A stretch of 64,000 bases of DNA from Mytilus californianus (GCF_021869535.1 NW_026262734.1:80290339-80354338), one strand, 5' to 3'; shown: positions 32,836 through 46,294, counted from the stretch's first letter. Numbers and translations are program-made. Notes: generated by a model not told the origin, from the sequence alone.

Positions 32836-34310
32836 AAACTCATCATAGATACCAGGATTGAAATTTTGTATTTGCGTCTACAAAAGACTCATCAGTGACG
32901 CTCGAATAAAAAAAGAACTTAAAAAGGCCAAATGATGTACGAAGTTGAATAGCATTGAGGACCAAAAATACCTGAAAGTTTTGCCAAATACAGCTAAGGT
33001 AATCTATTCCTGTGGTAGAAAAGCCTTAGTATTTTAAAAATTCAAAGTTTTGTAAACAATTAATTTATAATTATGACTATATCAATGATAACTCATGTCA
33101 ACACAGAAGTGCTGACTACTGGGCTGGTGATACCCTCGAGGAATAAAAACTCCACCAGCAGTGGCATCGACCCAGTGGTTGTAAATAAACTCATCATAGA
33201 TACCAGGATTGAAATTGTGTATTTGCGCCAGACGCGCGTTTCGTCTACAAAAGACTCATCGTGATCAGTAACGCTTGTATCAAAAAAGAAGTTGAAAAGG
33301 CCAAACAAATTAAGTACGAAGTTGAAGAGCATTGAGGATCAAATATTCCTAAAAGTTTTGCCAAATACAGCTAAGGTAATCTATTCCTGAGGTAGAAAAG
33401 CCTAATTATTTCAAAAATTCAAAGTTTTGTAAACAGTTAATTTATAAATATGACCATATCAATGATAACTCATGTCAACACAGAAGTGCTGACTACTGGG
33501 CTGGTGGTACCCTCGGGGAACAAAATCTCCACCAGGAGTGGTATCGACCCAGTGGTTGTAAATAAACTCATCATAGATACCAGGATTGAAATTTTGTATT
33601 TGCGCCAGACGAGCGTTTCGTCTACAAAAGACTCATCAGTGACGCTCGAATCAAAAAGAAGTTATAAAGGCCAAATGAAGTACGAAGTTGAATAGCATTG
33701 AGGACCAAAAATTCCTAAAAGTTTTGCCAAATACAGCTAAGGTAATCTATTCTTGAGGTGGAAACGCCTAAGTATTTCAAAAATTCAAAGTTCTGTAAAC
33801 AGTTAATTTATAATTATGACCATATCAATGATTACTCATGTCAACACAGAAGTATTGACTACTGGGCTGGTGATACCCTCGGGGAATAAAAACTCCACCA
33901 GTAGTGGCATCGACTCAGTGGTTGTAAATAAACTCATCATAGATACCAGGATTGAAATTTTGTATTTGCGCCAGACGCGCGTTTCGTCTACAAAAGACTC
34001 ATCACTGACGTTCGAATAAAAAAAGAAGTTAAAAAGGCCAAATAAAGTACGAAGTTAAAGAGCATTGAGGACCAAATATTCCTAAAAGTTTTGCCAAAAA
34101 CAGCTAAGGTAATCTATTACTGTGGTAGAAAAGCCTTAGTATTTCAAAAATTAAAAGTTTTGTAAACAGTTAATCTATGATTATGACCATATCAATGATA
34201 ACTCATGTCAACACAGAAGTGCTGACTACTGGGCTGGTGATACCCTCGAGGAATAAAAACTCCACCAGCAGTGGCATCGACCCAGTGGTTGTAAATAATC
34301 TCATCAATTA
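32833..34310 (+). repeat. satellite array, unit about 366 bp, four units
   Basis: Unit starts at 'taaactcatcatagatacca' lie near 32835, 33186, 33563 and 33929, and a final partial start lies near 34296. Spacing is 351, 377, 366 and 367 bases. The first unit lacks the 'cgccagacgcgcgtttcg' segment. Each unit includes 'acagctaaggtaatctattc' and 'gactactgggctggtg-tac'. Frames of 63-81 codons at 33073, 33450 and 33816 are the same segment repeated, not genes. I recall this family as abundant in Mytilus. Confidence 0.9.
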
Positions 34311-34359
34311 ATTGAAATGTTGCATAGTGTAAACTTTGACGAATTCCACATTCATTTAT

Positions 34360-34420
34360 CGATTATTGATTGATTGATAGTTGATTGACTGCTTGATTGA
34401 TTGATAGTTTTAATAATTAT
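34360..34420 (+). repeat. GATT-rich simple repeat
   Basis: Repeats of 'gattgattgatag' at the right flank of the satellite array. Confidence 0.6.
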
Positions 34421-35514
34421 AGCGTTTAGACACGAAACATTCATAGACATTAATGGTGTGATATTTTATATGTTATCAAATATCAAACACTAATGTACTT
34501 TCTTTACTCAGAAAATCAGTAAGCATGCCCTTCCCCATTTTCCTTAAAACGAGACATGCCTCGTCGACCAGTTCATCTATTAATTACATGGTACCGGCTC
34601 TTTAGGAATATGAAAAAAAAATGGAGGGCTTGGATCCTCTTTTCGGGTTTGTTTAACCTATGTATGCGTGCTTAATTTATGTTGTTTTTAGGATCATGCA
34701 AAGAATTAAACAACCTATCAAAAAATTATATTGTATCTTTTTGTTTTCCGGGACACCATTATTAATGTTTTATCTATTTGTTGTGAGTGCATTTCGTTTT
34801 AATTTGTAGGGTATTTGGTCCTTGGTCTCAACTTTTGTTTTGTGCAGTTGTAAATTTTTAATTCTATTTGAAAGTTGAAAACCTTGTTTTGTGTTTAAGA
34901 GCATGTGCTGAAGAGATTTTGAGGTCACATGACGAAACAATTGATATTATCTCTGAGTTAGGTTTATATCAGTCTTTGCAGGTGGGCACCAAACAAGCAT
35001 ATACATGTATACATATTGCTAACGGATATCATTTTCTTTTATATACAGGTAAATTGATATTTCGTGGATTTTCACTGGTCTTTGTGCAATACATTTTACA
35101 TCTGTTTTATTTTTACAGGGAATAATTTGACAAAACATTTATTGATTTTATAAAAAGAAACATGAAACGAAGCAAACGATTCCTTGATTACTTTTTTCAG
35201 ATATGTGTGCATAAATCATAAATAAATAGTTTTACAATGCAAATTACGGGACAAATGGCACTTTTCTATTTAATTGAGTTGTGATCATCTTGTATATTCA
35301 ATAAGGGGGAAAGTTAATAACAACGGATGGAGCTCAGTATCGGTTTTTTGGCAAATAATAGTGCACTTGTGCACTCATACAATCAATCTCTAGCTGATCA
35401 CTTTGATGCACGGAACCTTTTACGATTTTTAATTTGAACACAATTATGAAAAAATTAAATTAAGTAAAATTAAACGATTTATATAACCTGAAGGTAGATA
35501 ACGCGGTATGTTCT
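34421..35514. other. gene-free stretch with one exon-like frame
   Basis: A frame from about 34868 to a possible donor (CAG|GTGGGC at 34982) encodes a helix-like stretch with ACAEEILRSHDETIDIISEL. It has no clear acceptor, start or known relatives, so it is not called as a gene. Confidence 0.3.
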
Positions 35515-35735
35515 TTTTATTGTGGATTCATTATTATTCGTTGGATACTAATCTTCGTGGATTTCGTGGTTACCCGGGAATCACGAATTCCAATGACCAG
35601 CGAATTACCAATTTTTTTCAGGAATTCAAACAGACTTTGGCCAAACCACGAAATCAAATATAAACGACAATGTAAGTTTTCCTCAATCCACGAAAATTGA
35701 TACCTTCGAAAAAAATGAATCAATAGTGCATGGTG
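35515..35735 (+). mobile_element. foldback/MITE-like 'ttcgtgg' element, copy 2
   Basis: Begins 'tgtggattcattattattcg' and ends 'ccacgaaaattgatacc' followed by 'gaatcaatag'. It has complementary ends like those at 6828-7012 and 46295-46500. Confidence 0.65.
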
Positions 35736-36739
35736 TGAGCATATCAAACAATATGTTCAACGCAATGAAAAAGAATCTAACTTCCTTATTTCTGAGTTTC
35801 ACTTATAAAAATTTCTCTTCATTTATTATTTATTGAATTGTATTATTTTATGATTTGCAGTAATATTCCTAAAAAAGGCTGAGTGAGAAACAAAAATGAA
35901 TGCTAAAGATTTTTTTACGCAATTGTTTTAATGATTTCTAATTTTGTTTATTTTTAAATACTTTAAATTTAGAATAAATTAAATTAGTTCTATCTATTGG
36001 TTATGTTATCAATAGCTATTTCTTGATTAACAAATAAAAGATAATATTTAATGTTTTCTGAAAAATATAACCAATACTAGATCTATATCAATGAGCTTTA
36101 TAAAAAAAACATCTGTATTTGAAGTCACAAAGTTAATCAATAACAATAACATAGATAAAACTTAAAACTTATCAAAATTTCAGACTTATCATTTATTTGA
36201 AACTGAAAGCATTCCATTACATATTAAATTTTAACATCTATAAAATTAATACTTCTTTTAAGTGTTACATCAAAGTGATTTTAAGGATCTTATACGCAAG
36301 ATTCATGTGTAAAAATGAAAAAGCACGTCATATGAATTTCATAGTGTAATGTATCATAAAACGCTAATGCAATAAATGTTGGTTTTTTTAAGGATAGATA
36401 GTTAACTCTTTCCGCAGTGTTAGTCACATGCATCAAGTCATTCAATAGTGCATACATAAAACGGTATCTGGTTGGTTATGTTGAACATATTATTAACTGG
36501 TAATCGTTTTACCACCTGCACAGAGCGTCATATACATTGAATTCAGAAAGTATTTGATCGACTGTTTAATCATCCCGAACGTATCTTCGTCCTAGATGTG
36601 CCAACATTAATTATCTTTTATATTGTCTCTAAATTACCTAGTTTCAAAACTTTGAATTGTTCGAAATACTATTTTTTTCTCTTTTTTTTCGCAGATAAGA
36701 TAATATCAACTGTATTTGGCAAAACCATTCAAACTATTT
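35736..36739. other. gene-free, very AT-rich stretch
   Basis: Nothing supported. Confidence 0.4.
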
Positions 36740-36860
36740 GAATTCAATTCTTTTTAACTTTTTTTTCATTTGAACGTCTCTAACGAATCTTTTACAGACG
36801 AAACGTGCGTCTGGTGTTAACAAAATTAGAACCCTGGTATCTTTGATGAGTTTTTTCACA
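36740..36860 (-). repeat. solo fragment of the 366-bp satellite family
   Basis: The plus strand carries the complement of the satellite: 'tttggcaaaaccattcaaa', then 'acgaaacgtgcgtctgg' and 'ctggtatctttgatgag'. The middle of the unit is missing. Confidence 0.55.
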
Positions 36861-38204
36861 TTTTTCTGCTTTAGAAGGACTACTATAATTAAGTTAAATC
36901 CTTAATGTTTTGAAGAACGGTTTATTGAGGTTTCAAAAAAAGAACGATTGATAACCAATCAATCAAATATTGCAAAAAAATATTTCAAATACACTCTGGA
37001 AACAATTACCCAAGTTTGAAACAAAAAATGCACAAAGACCGTTCAGTCAAACTTTGTTAACTATGTAAGATTATCTGGTATTTTCTAATGTCCATGCTTA
37101 AAAAAAATCTCTTCCATTCGACTAAAATTCAATATCATAGATGTAACTGACAAAATGCAAAATATTAATTGAAGATTTGAAAAAAATATATTAAAGTTTG
37201 AACAAAATAACTTGGGCCAATAGTTAGTATATTCATTGTTGAAGTAAATGAAATCATAATATGAATAATCAAATATTTGTATCGGCCTTGAAAAAAAAGA
37301 CTTAGTTTGGAAAGCTTCCAATAACTCGAACTATATTTTTTTGAATAATGAACCTATTCTTTTCAAGGCTTTTAAATAGAATACATGTCAGGTATTTTAA
37401 TACAACTCTTCGCAATTAATCATTTTGGACCACTTCCCAATAGATGAATAATAATGAAAAAGTTGTGTTAATTGTGCATGGCAATTGTATATCCAAATAT
37501 TTAAACCTTTTTTATCTTGAACATTTATTGCGTAAGAGTACTTTGTTTTGTCTATTTTGACTCGACTTTCTATAGACAATTATATCAAAAATATTACAAC
37601 TATTGATTTGATTTATATTGGTAAAAGGGAAATAACAATAACATAAAATAATGTCCCCTTTTGTATTTGAAAATGGTATCATTTATACGATCAACAACCC
37701 TTGAGAAGAAAATATTTATACCACGGAACAAAGTTTAAATATATAAGCAAAATTTTTTCGTCCGAAACTGGCCCGTCAATCTATCAGTCAGAACTTTGAT
37801 TAAGCCTTGCTTGTGTTTTCATTTTTAAGAAGACTTTCATACATTGTAATCATTGATAGTTTAGATATCCATGCAAAGTTAACAAAAAATGCCTTTCCTC
37901 ACATTGTTTGGAAGTTTCAACTGAAAAAAGCCTTAGACAAGATTAATAAACAGAAAATCATGAAATGAAAACAATGATGCATGAGAGAAATTTGTAAAAT
38001 ATATACTACATAAGTTCTTGTCCCAGGGATAGGGCCTTCGTCACTTTATCAAATCAACGTCATATAGAGATGTAGGTTTCAAAATCTGGCACAATTTTCA
38101 TAATCTCAAAATGGGAAATAGTATCTGGAAGGAAACTTACGCAGATTCGCTTCAAATTTGCATGAATGATTCCCAATATATACTAAATGGTTATACTAGT
38201 ATTT
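36861..38204. other. gene-free AT-rich stretch
   Basis: Nothing supported. Confidence 0.4.
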
Positions 38205-38315
38205 GATGGCCTTACCTGAACATGTGACCTATAGCTCATGGCAACTATGTCATTTGGTCTTTATTGTATAGTTGTCTCGTTGGCAATCATACCGCATTCC
38301 CTTATTTTTATATAC
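38205..38315 (-). repeat. dispersed repeat Y, reverse copy
   Basis: The plus strand reads 'tggtcttt-ttgtatagttg' and 'tctcgttggcaatcatacc', the complement of repeat Y. Confidence 0.6.
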
Positions 38316-40208
38316 TAGGTAACTTTAATCTAATCCTTTTCTAAAGGAATAATTCAACATGTTCGATTAGGGTTGAAAACAATAACAAAAGCTGTTGAAT
38401 CTATTACTACCTAAACCAAACCTCACATTTCAGTGCATTTATGTTCAAAACCATATTCCGGATATTTGCTAGCAATTTAAGAATTATTTAAATTTTTATG
38501 TATATTTCATTTCAAATATTTTTCATTGATAGGACTACAAAATTAACAAATTTTTTTTTTGTGTATTATCAATATTGCAATAACTTGTACTTCAAAACAT
38601 GTCTTTGTTATTTCAATATTACAAGGTTCTATAATTAGAACACAGGTACTCAACTGATAATGTCTGCTAAAGAATCCCATGTGTCATCGACCCCATAGAC
38701 AGTTATTATGAATAAGTGCATTATTGAAATATATTCAGCAGGAACGATTATGGAAGGATTGAACAAAATGTTGTGATATTTTTTATAAACGTATAGTTTG
38801 ATAACGAATGCAGTAAAGTTATGATATTTACCCAATCGCAATAGAACTCAGATAACCGAAATGGTAAGCATTTCAGCATTTTGTAGAAAAAATTTTTTTC
38901 TGGATACCCTTTAGCAAGGACATTGGTTATTTTACTATTTTAACTTAAAGGTAATTGAAGGATTATTGAACGCTTAAAATAAATCACATTGCATTGTTTT
39001 ATTTTCATGGAGAGAGAAATTCATGTTCTATAAATAAAGACCCATGCTCTTACGCTGGTTATGTTAATGACATTTATCTGTCTGTCAGAATACGTCAATA
39101 CTGAACGAACTTCTGATAAAAAGCTCTAATACTTGGTAGAAATAATTGTAACTATATTTTATCGACTGTGCTATAACAGCTATAATGTTAACGGGAGTTG
39201 TGGAACTTTGATTAAATTTGTTTAGTATTTGAACAATTACACTTCTCTCACTCCGTTTAATAGAAAGCTATCGTAAATCAAGTTGGTATTTTTTTTTCCA
39301 ATCATGTGATGTTGATAAGATTAGACCGCCATAATTTCGACCTTTTAATTGGAAATATTGGACTATGACTATTTGATTCAATAATGTGTCATTGGGAGTG
39401 AATGCATCTCCTAAGAGACCGTATTACAGAATGGTTTTATACTTGGTAGAGTTGTTTGCCATTACGTGTAGTAGGTCATATGATACCGTTATTATATTCA
39501 GACCATTTATTTTATTTTTAGGGAGGGGAGTGGTGGCTGAGGGAAGTATGGAAACTTTACAACTGGTATTTATTAGAATTGTGATAACAACACATGTTGA
39601 ATGTAATTCCCTGAGATCATTTGCCAGAAAGTTATACTTATGACAATTTATTGTCCTCATATGCAAATGCCATATTATATCTTTATTCTAAAGTGGTATT
39701 CGTGGAACGTTTTTAATGGACAACTGACAGCGCAAACTTTAATGTGACCTTGTGACATGCATCTCTCTTATTGCCGTCATGTGAAGTTGACCATATTATA
39801 CTTTTTTACAGAGCAAACTGTCGTAATTTTTTTTATGAAATGATACCTTTACTTATTGAAATGAAAAAAAAGGAAATAACAGCGCTTTTTAAGTGGTTCT
39901 GTTTTTATTGAGTGTTCATAAGGGTGTTGTGTCATGAATGGTTTTTTTTTCGTTGTAATAATTAACGGAATCAGTTTTACTGCAGTAGATTTGTCTTTTG
40001 ACAATTTATATCTCTTTAGTGATGCGCGAGTCAGAAAAAACTGATGAACTGACATCCTGATAAATACGACATAATGTATAGCATAAGCCAGGGCAAATAA
40101 TCAGATTTTTGCACTTAGGAGACGTTTACTTAATTCCAAAATATTGTTTAAAAACAATATCCGTTATGTTATCTATTTAAGTAACTTATTCTTGTCTTTT
40201 TTATTTAG
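38316..40208. other. upstream region of the giant gene, no exon recognised
   Basis: Upstream non-coding or coding exons of the giant gene should lie here or further left, but none is recognisable. No TATA-type promoter can be supported in this AT-rich sequence. Confidence 0.35.
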
Positions 40209-40454
40209 AGTCGTGTTAAGGAAGGTAACATGGAACAGTTAGAAATAAATGTGCGAAGAGAGTTACCCAGTACCAAAAAACCATACCTGAGAGAAATTGG
40301 TGGCATACTTGAGGTCTTCATTCCAGTCAAAGACATTGGATTGCATCAAGTATTGAAATCTTCTAATTCAACCACAGTGCACCTCAAAAGATGTTCTACA
40401 AAAGCAAGTGCTGTATTTCAGTTGTCTTTGGAGGACAGAGTTTCAAACAGAAAG
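40209..40454 (+). CDS. first recognised coding exon of giant FHA-like gene
   Basis: The exon begins after a good acceptor (tttttatttag at 40208) and ends at a donor AAG|GTAGGA (40455), phase 0. ATG at 40230 has A at -3 and G at +4, a good context, and gives 75 codons (MEQLEINVRREL ... RVSNRK). The frame stays open back to the acceptor, so an earlier exon could add residues. It joins in frame to PYLTVHCSLEE at 46576: the exon ends on a full codon and the next starts on one. The encoded segment has no signal peptide, no bacterial extended signal region and no transmembrane helix. It looks like a small beta-rich start of the solenoid. Confidence rests on exon shape and frame agreement, not on homology. 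Confidence 0.6.
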
Positions 40455-40639
40455 GTAGGAAAATACTTTATATTTTTTACAATATTGATGACAAGAGGAT
40501 ATCCAAAATAACTTAGTTAGAAAGTCCAAAACTCTTCGTAAAATACCGAAACTACAATCTACATAAATCAGATCAGAATTCGAACTTAGCATGAATAATT
40601 TGCAACGGTGTTACTTTACCTGATAACTCTGTGCATGTG

Positions 40640-41110
40640 CAATTTTGGATATGAAAATAAAAACAACCCTTATAGATTTCAGGCGTTCGTAGCACTTTCT
40701 CAATATATCTTCATTATAAAAGCTGAAAGCCGAATTTGTGGAAGCCAATGATGTAGGAGAACCGAAACAGTTGAAGAGCTATATTACAAAATGAGTACCT
40801 GAAATGATACTTAAGCAATCTAAGATCAACCTAGTCTAATAGAATTAAAACCCTAGTTTGTTATTGATTTTTTATATAAATTTATAAATAATAGTTTTAG
40901 AAAGGTTAGTTATAAATCATTTCTCTACCAATTTTTGAAAGTACTAATCGTGACTACTGGACAAATCATTTCCTTCGGAATTAATAGTCGACCAGCAGCG
41001 GTATCGACCCAGGCATGTAAAAAAATTAATATAAAACTTAGTAAATTTAATACGTCCAAAGCACATTTCTGGAATTACTTTCATAAGGAACGCTCAACAC
41101 CGAATGTTAA
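40640..41110 (+). repeat. repeat X, a satellite-366 fragment and repeat X again, adjacent
   Basis: Bases 40660-40870 follow the repeat X order ('ggcgttcgtagcac', 'gaaccgaaacagttgaagag'). Bases 40925-41020 match the satellite segment 'gactactgg' ... 'ccagcagcggtatcgaccca'. Bases 41050-41105 start another repeat X ('acgtccaaagcaca', 'aaggaacgctcaacacc'). This order suggests the two families can be parts of one larger element. Confidence 0.5.
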
Positions 41111-41394
41111 TTTTTAAATGATTTTTATGGTTGGCTTTCAAAACTATTGGTTTTAAACAAGCTTCTTCAAGAAACACGTATCATTGGTATTGAATTCATT
41201 TGTGATGACGTATGATAGTATTAAGGTAAAGAAAAAGGTTTTTATAATTTGAAATCAGATGTAATGCAGTAAACTATTGAAGAACAATAGATAATGAGGA
41301 CCCTTGAAATTATCATTTATGAATAATAGAATAGAACCCTCATTTCCTTCAATGGTCTGTCATTAATAAATAGGCTTATACAAATTAAAAGTTG

Positions 41395-41510
41395 TGGTAT
41401 GATTGATAATACTATGTATGCAGGTATCAGATAAGAATATGAACAGTTATAGGTCTGGATAAGACCTTCAACAATTAGCAGGAATAATACCATATAATAA
41501 GTTATATAAA
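41395..41510 (+). repeat. dispersed repeat Y, degraded copy
   Basis: Retains 'ttgtggtatgattg', 'gttataggtc' and 'gaccttcaacaatta-gca', with large substitutions between. Confidence 0.4.
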
Positions 41511-41808
41511 AGCTGAGATGACTTAAACAATTTCAAAATAAATATGCCACTGCTTGGTTTATACTATAGCATTATAAGTAAACGAAAAACATTTATGGTA
41601 AAAAGCAACCAACAAAATTGCAAAGTATTGGACAGCACCAATGACCGAACCAACCACTCGACCACTCTAAGTCCTTAATTGTTGTTTTTTTTGTTGTTGT
41701 CTCTAATAGAAGTGGGATATTTAAAGACGTATCGTATCCGTATCTGATACCTTGACGTATCTGAACGTATTTATGGGACATTGTATATATTATTTACTTG
41801 TTTAAAAA

Positions 41809-43150
41809 AAGCCAAGAATAGGGAAATAATAGAGAAAGGGCGATGAAAATTTTTGGTCTCTTTCTTTTGAAATATCTGAATTGTTTTTTAATAAATAAAT
41901 ATTTTAATAATTGTTTAATTGATGTGTAATGTGTGTTTACATACTTGCTTCTTTTATGTCAAAATCCTGACTTAATCACATTTATTGTCCTTATGTTTCT
42001 ATGATATATATTTACAATACATATAATACAATTATGAAAACATTACATGGTCGACAAGAGAGGCTAACATTTACACACATTTAACAATCACGAGATTTTG
42101 TGTCAATCTATATACTTGTATATGTTTTAGCACTCGATATTTAAATCATTAGAACTACCCTGTCGTGAAGTTAAATTATTAAACAAATGCAGTTGAGTAC
42201 CCTTTTCTTGGTTCAATGCCAAACATGGAACTTTTATAGAAAATCCACAGCCTTTCCCCTTGTACTCTTATATTTGACAATTCGGTGCGTGTTCGATAGA
42301 GGATTATTACATGTAGTGCTAGCAATGATTTCATTAAACAAGTTTATCAATAAAGATATTGGTTACAACAAATATAAATATTGACCAATTCAAGTACACA
42401 TTCTAGGGTGAGTTCGACTTCAGTGACTCAGCACATGGATTTTTGGAATTTAAAGTTTAACTTGTTCATGACTTTTTGGTAAAAAAAAAACGGTAGCACA
42501 TCATTGACAAACAAGTGAGTAATCTATGTTTGAATGGTTTTAAAATAGTATATTTTACGAACCCTTTATAGCTTGCTGTTCGGTGTGAGCCAAGGCTCCG
42601 TGCTGACGACCGTACTTTGACCTATAATGGTTTATTTTTACAAATTGTGACTTGGATGGAGAGTTGTCTCATTGGCACTCATACCACATCTTCCTATGTC
42701 TATTAACATCTTATAACGAAAATCTCTGTACTGAAGTCTGTAGATTTTTTTGCAAACATCTTTGGCTTTATTTGCCACAAAATCCCTATTTTCTATATAA
42801 TGCAATAAACACATAAATAATATTTCTTTGAATGAAGTTTCCATTTGGAATATGTACGAAATGACAGATCTTTTTTATCTTTGCTGTTTTGATATTGTTT
42901 CACCTTGAACATTTCGTACTACACAGGCCTACAGAAGGGGTCATAAACCTTAATGTGAACAACACCATATTTATACACGTACTGTATTACTTATAAATGG
43001 AGACTGAGACTGACTACTAATACCAATAGCAATACATTTATAAATTAGCAGGCAATTCTTTTTTTCCAAACACAAAATATGAAAGAGACCGAAAATATTT
43101 TCATCACCCTTTCCCTATTTATTCCCTCTCTTTTCCCTATTCTGGATATT
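41809..43150. repeat. long-range inverted repeat, arms about 58 bases
   Basis: The left arm (41809-41866) contains 'agaatagggaaataatagag' and 'ggtctctttc'. The right arm (43083-43150) contains 'aaagagaccgaaaat' and 'ttttccctattct', its complement with differences. The arms are about 1.2 kb apart and could be terminal repeats of a DNA element or two independent inverted copies. Repeat Y sits between them. Confidence 0.5.
42580..42700 (-). repeat. dispersed repeat Y, reverse copy
   Basis: The plus strand has 'gatggagagttgtctcattg' and 'gcactcataccacatctt', the complement of the repeat Y core. Confidence 0.6.
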
Positions 43151-43749
43151 TTTACCACGATTTTTGACTCAATCATTACACCCAACATCATGACAGTGGT
43201 TACAAAGCAACTTGTCGAAATCAATTTTATTTTGAATCAGTAGCCCACAGCTTCCGCAATAAAGTACATAACATTTTGATGTTGATGTAATTGTGTTCTA
43301 AAACTATAACAATGTCATTATATGAATTACAATGTTTCAACTACAATCGCACGAAGGTCTTTATTATAAAGGACAGTTGATTGGATAAAAGGGATGGATT
43401 ACCACGCCTATTATAAACTGACTTCATATAGCTGCAAGTATTCGAATTTGATTTTTTTTTAAATATTGATATCTCTTATAGTTTCAGTATTAAACATGAA
43501 GTTCAACATATTATGGCGAATCAGTGCACTATGTGTTTCAATGTAGCCGTGAAATATGGGACTACGTATTTTAACGTCAGACAAACTTGTGACTTCATAT
43601 TCGATTAAGTAATTTCAAAAGGGAGAGGAATGCCCATCGATTAATATAGAGGGACAGTAGAAAATAATAAAATTAGTCCATTACATAATGCAATCTCGAT
43701 TATTCTAAAGCTCAGATATAAACGAATATGTTAATTTATTATTGTGCAG

Positions 43750-44050
43750 TGTTTTAGTGTTATATTTAACATTGCCATAAAAGTGCGAGGTTTGGCTAGC
43801 CACAAAACCAAGTTCAACCCACCATTTTGTTCTTAAAATGTCCTGTACCAAGTCAGGAAAATGGCCATTGTTATATTATAGTTCGTTTCTGTGTGTGTTA
43901 CATTTTAATGTTGTGTTTCTGTTGTGTCGTAGTTCTCCTCTTATTTTTAATGTGTTTCCCTCAGTTTTAGTTTGTAACCCGGATTTGTTTTTTCTCAATC
44001 GATTTATGAATTTCGAACAGCGGTATACTACTGTTGCCTTTATTTATTAA
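43750..44050 (+). mobile_element. retroelement 3' tail, subfamily A (sense copy in intron)
   Basis: Best preserved sense tail: 'aagtgcgaggtttggctagc', 'ctgtaccaagtcaggaaaat' and 'agcggtatactactgttgcc' then 'tttatttat'. It lies in the same orientation as the giant gene. Confidence 0.7.
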
Positions 44051-46294
44051 ACGATCAACAGGGAATGCCACATTGCATTTAAAAAATTGATTGCAAAAAT
44101 TTTATATGATTAGATATCCTTGCCATCTGTTGGAAGTGCAGTTTCGACACTTTTCGTGCTTGTCAAGAGACAATATTTAAGGGGGTTTCGATTGTTAATC
44201 TCATAAAATCAAATAACCAATATATGCCATCTCAACCTGAGGAAGAGTGGCACATTATTTTCTAGCAATGTTTATCGTTTGTTAGATCATAGATATTAAA
44301 GCCAATTATATCTATGGTTAGATGTTGTACTTTCAATGCAATTTATAAACTTGTTAATTGTTATATTTCTATTCAGACTTTCTACATTTTATCAACCGTT
44401 AGTGAACTATTTTTGAAGATTACGAATCCCTGGCTTCATTTCACGTTAAACGCAAAATAAATTGAAATATTCTTTGTTTGTTTAGAAAATACAGTTACTT
44501 GTGTGTAAAATAATTTTAATGCAAGCTTTTTGAAAGTATTTGATAGCACGTACGCCCATTCATGAGGGCGTGACAAATTGTCACTCATGTCCAATCAACT
44601 TTTCTGTTGTACAAAGTTTGATGTGCGGTTCTGTTTGAACAGATTTGAGATTGCAATTGTTAAAAAAAACGATGTAAAGGATTTTTTCAAATACAGGAAG
44701 TTTAACATTTAAGGCTTCTTTGTTAAAAATAATGAGTTCTAAAATATTGTTTGTAAATCTACCTGATACAAAAAGACATATAGCACAAGGTTATACAATT
44801 GTTTAACTAACTTCCAAAAAAAAAGACACATAAGATTTCAGAAGGAAAGTGTCTTTTCTCTATTATGGTAAAGACATGCGAAAGGGGAGTAAACGGAAAG
44901 GAGTAGGGACATTAAGGCCCGGTTTTGCCAAAGAAAGTAAAATGTTTGACAACTATTTCAAATAGGAACATAATGTTTGGAAATGCAAAGGTTCAACAAA
45001 TATAAATGGAAAACATAAAGATTTTTATCTGTCTTCACAAAAAACATTATTTCTGTTGTGGAACATCGTGCGCAGCCAAGAAACAACAAAATAGTATAAG
45101 AGAATGTAACCATTATAACTATTGACGTAATCTCATTAAACATAAAGTTGTCTCTTGGGTGTGCAATACTTTTCTTATCTAAACTTGACCTAAAATTTAA
45201 TGGAAAATAAGGAAAATCAAGAAAGTTTACAAAAAAATTTGTCATGGTTTTGTTGGCATGGTATTTCGTGCAATGTGAAATTTGATTTTCTTTCCTGAAT
45301 ACATTGAACCTTAGTCTAGTTTGGACAAATTTAAGAATATGTATGATAACTTTTGAATTAGCAGTAATATTTTGGCTGAATAAAGGCCTTATTGCCTCTA
45401 TTCAATCCTCTAAAGTTTAAAATAACTGATCGTGTATTTAAAAATAACAATTGATTGATTAATTGGTGTGTGACACCATATAGCATTTGTGTGTTTTTTA
45501 GTGTTGGTCAGTTGTTTTGGCAGAAACAGGAATGCCCGGAGAGAACCAACGACCTTCAGTTGGAAAACTGACCTAGTCAAAAATAGTAGTGCATATCAAC
45601 AATACTTTCTAGGATATAATTTTGTACGCAACCTCATTATAAAAGTTGCACAGTTTTAGTTCTTAAGGGAGTTCTTATGGAAAATTGCATTTTCTGTATT
45701 TGTATAAGTGCAACCTGAAAGAAAGGCATTGTTATGCATTATCTTTTTCTTAAATTATTGCATGAAATATTTCAATTTGAACATATATTAGATATGTAAA
45801 GTGACATACATTTCAAGTCGGGAACATTAACAAAATTACACGCTGTATATCAATTTTGAAAAACAGATTTGTATTTCTTTATTTTAGTTAGTAAGGCAGT
45901 GTCGATAGTAACATAACTTGTTTGGTTTTCATAAAATTTGTCAAACTTTCTTAGCATGTAGGTTCTGGCGATTTTTGATAATAAAAGAGATAAATATATT
46001 ATTTTTTCGATTTTTCTATATAATTCAACGAGCCTATCTAAGATGCAAAATTTTACAAAAATCTGTACATAGCCCATTTACTGTTCCTTGACCTTAAAAC
46101 GATACATTAACCCATCTTAAAAAAAGAAATGTTTTCAAGAAAACAAACAAGTTCTTAAAATTTACAAACCAGAAATTGTGTTTTGTCTCTATTGCAAATA
46201 AATTCGACGTTTGTATTTTGTAAGATCACTTAAATCAATTTAACTAAGACATGAATGAAATCACGGTCAGGTAATATATAAAAAAAGTATAACT
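44051..46294. other. remainder of intron, no structure seen
   Basis: AT-rich. Short frames have no motifs. Confidence 0.35.

Noticed and set aside
33073..34019. Three similar small proteins of 63-81 codons
   Set aside because: They are the same segment of successive 366-bp satellite units, so they are not independent genes.
34868..34981. Exon-like frame with helix-type peptide and donor CAG|GTGGGC
   Set aside because: In-frame stop just upstream at 34859, no good acceptor, no ATG and no neighbouring exon that I can recognise. Possible, but not supportable.
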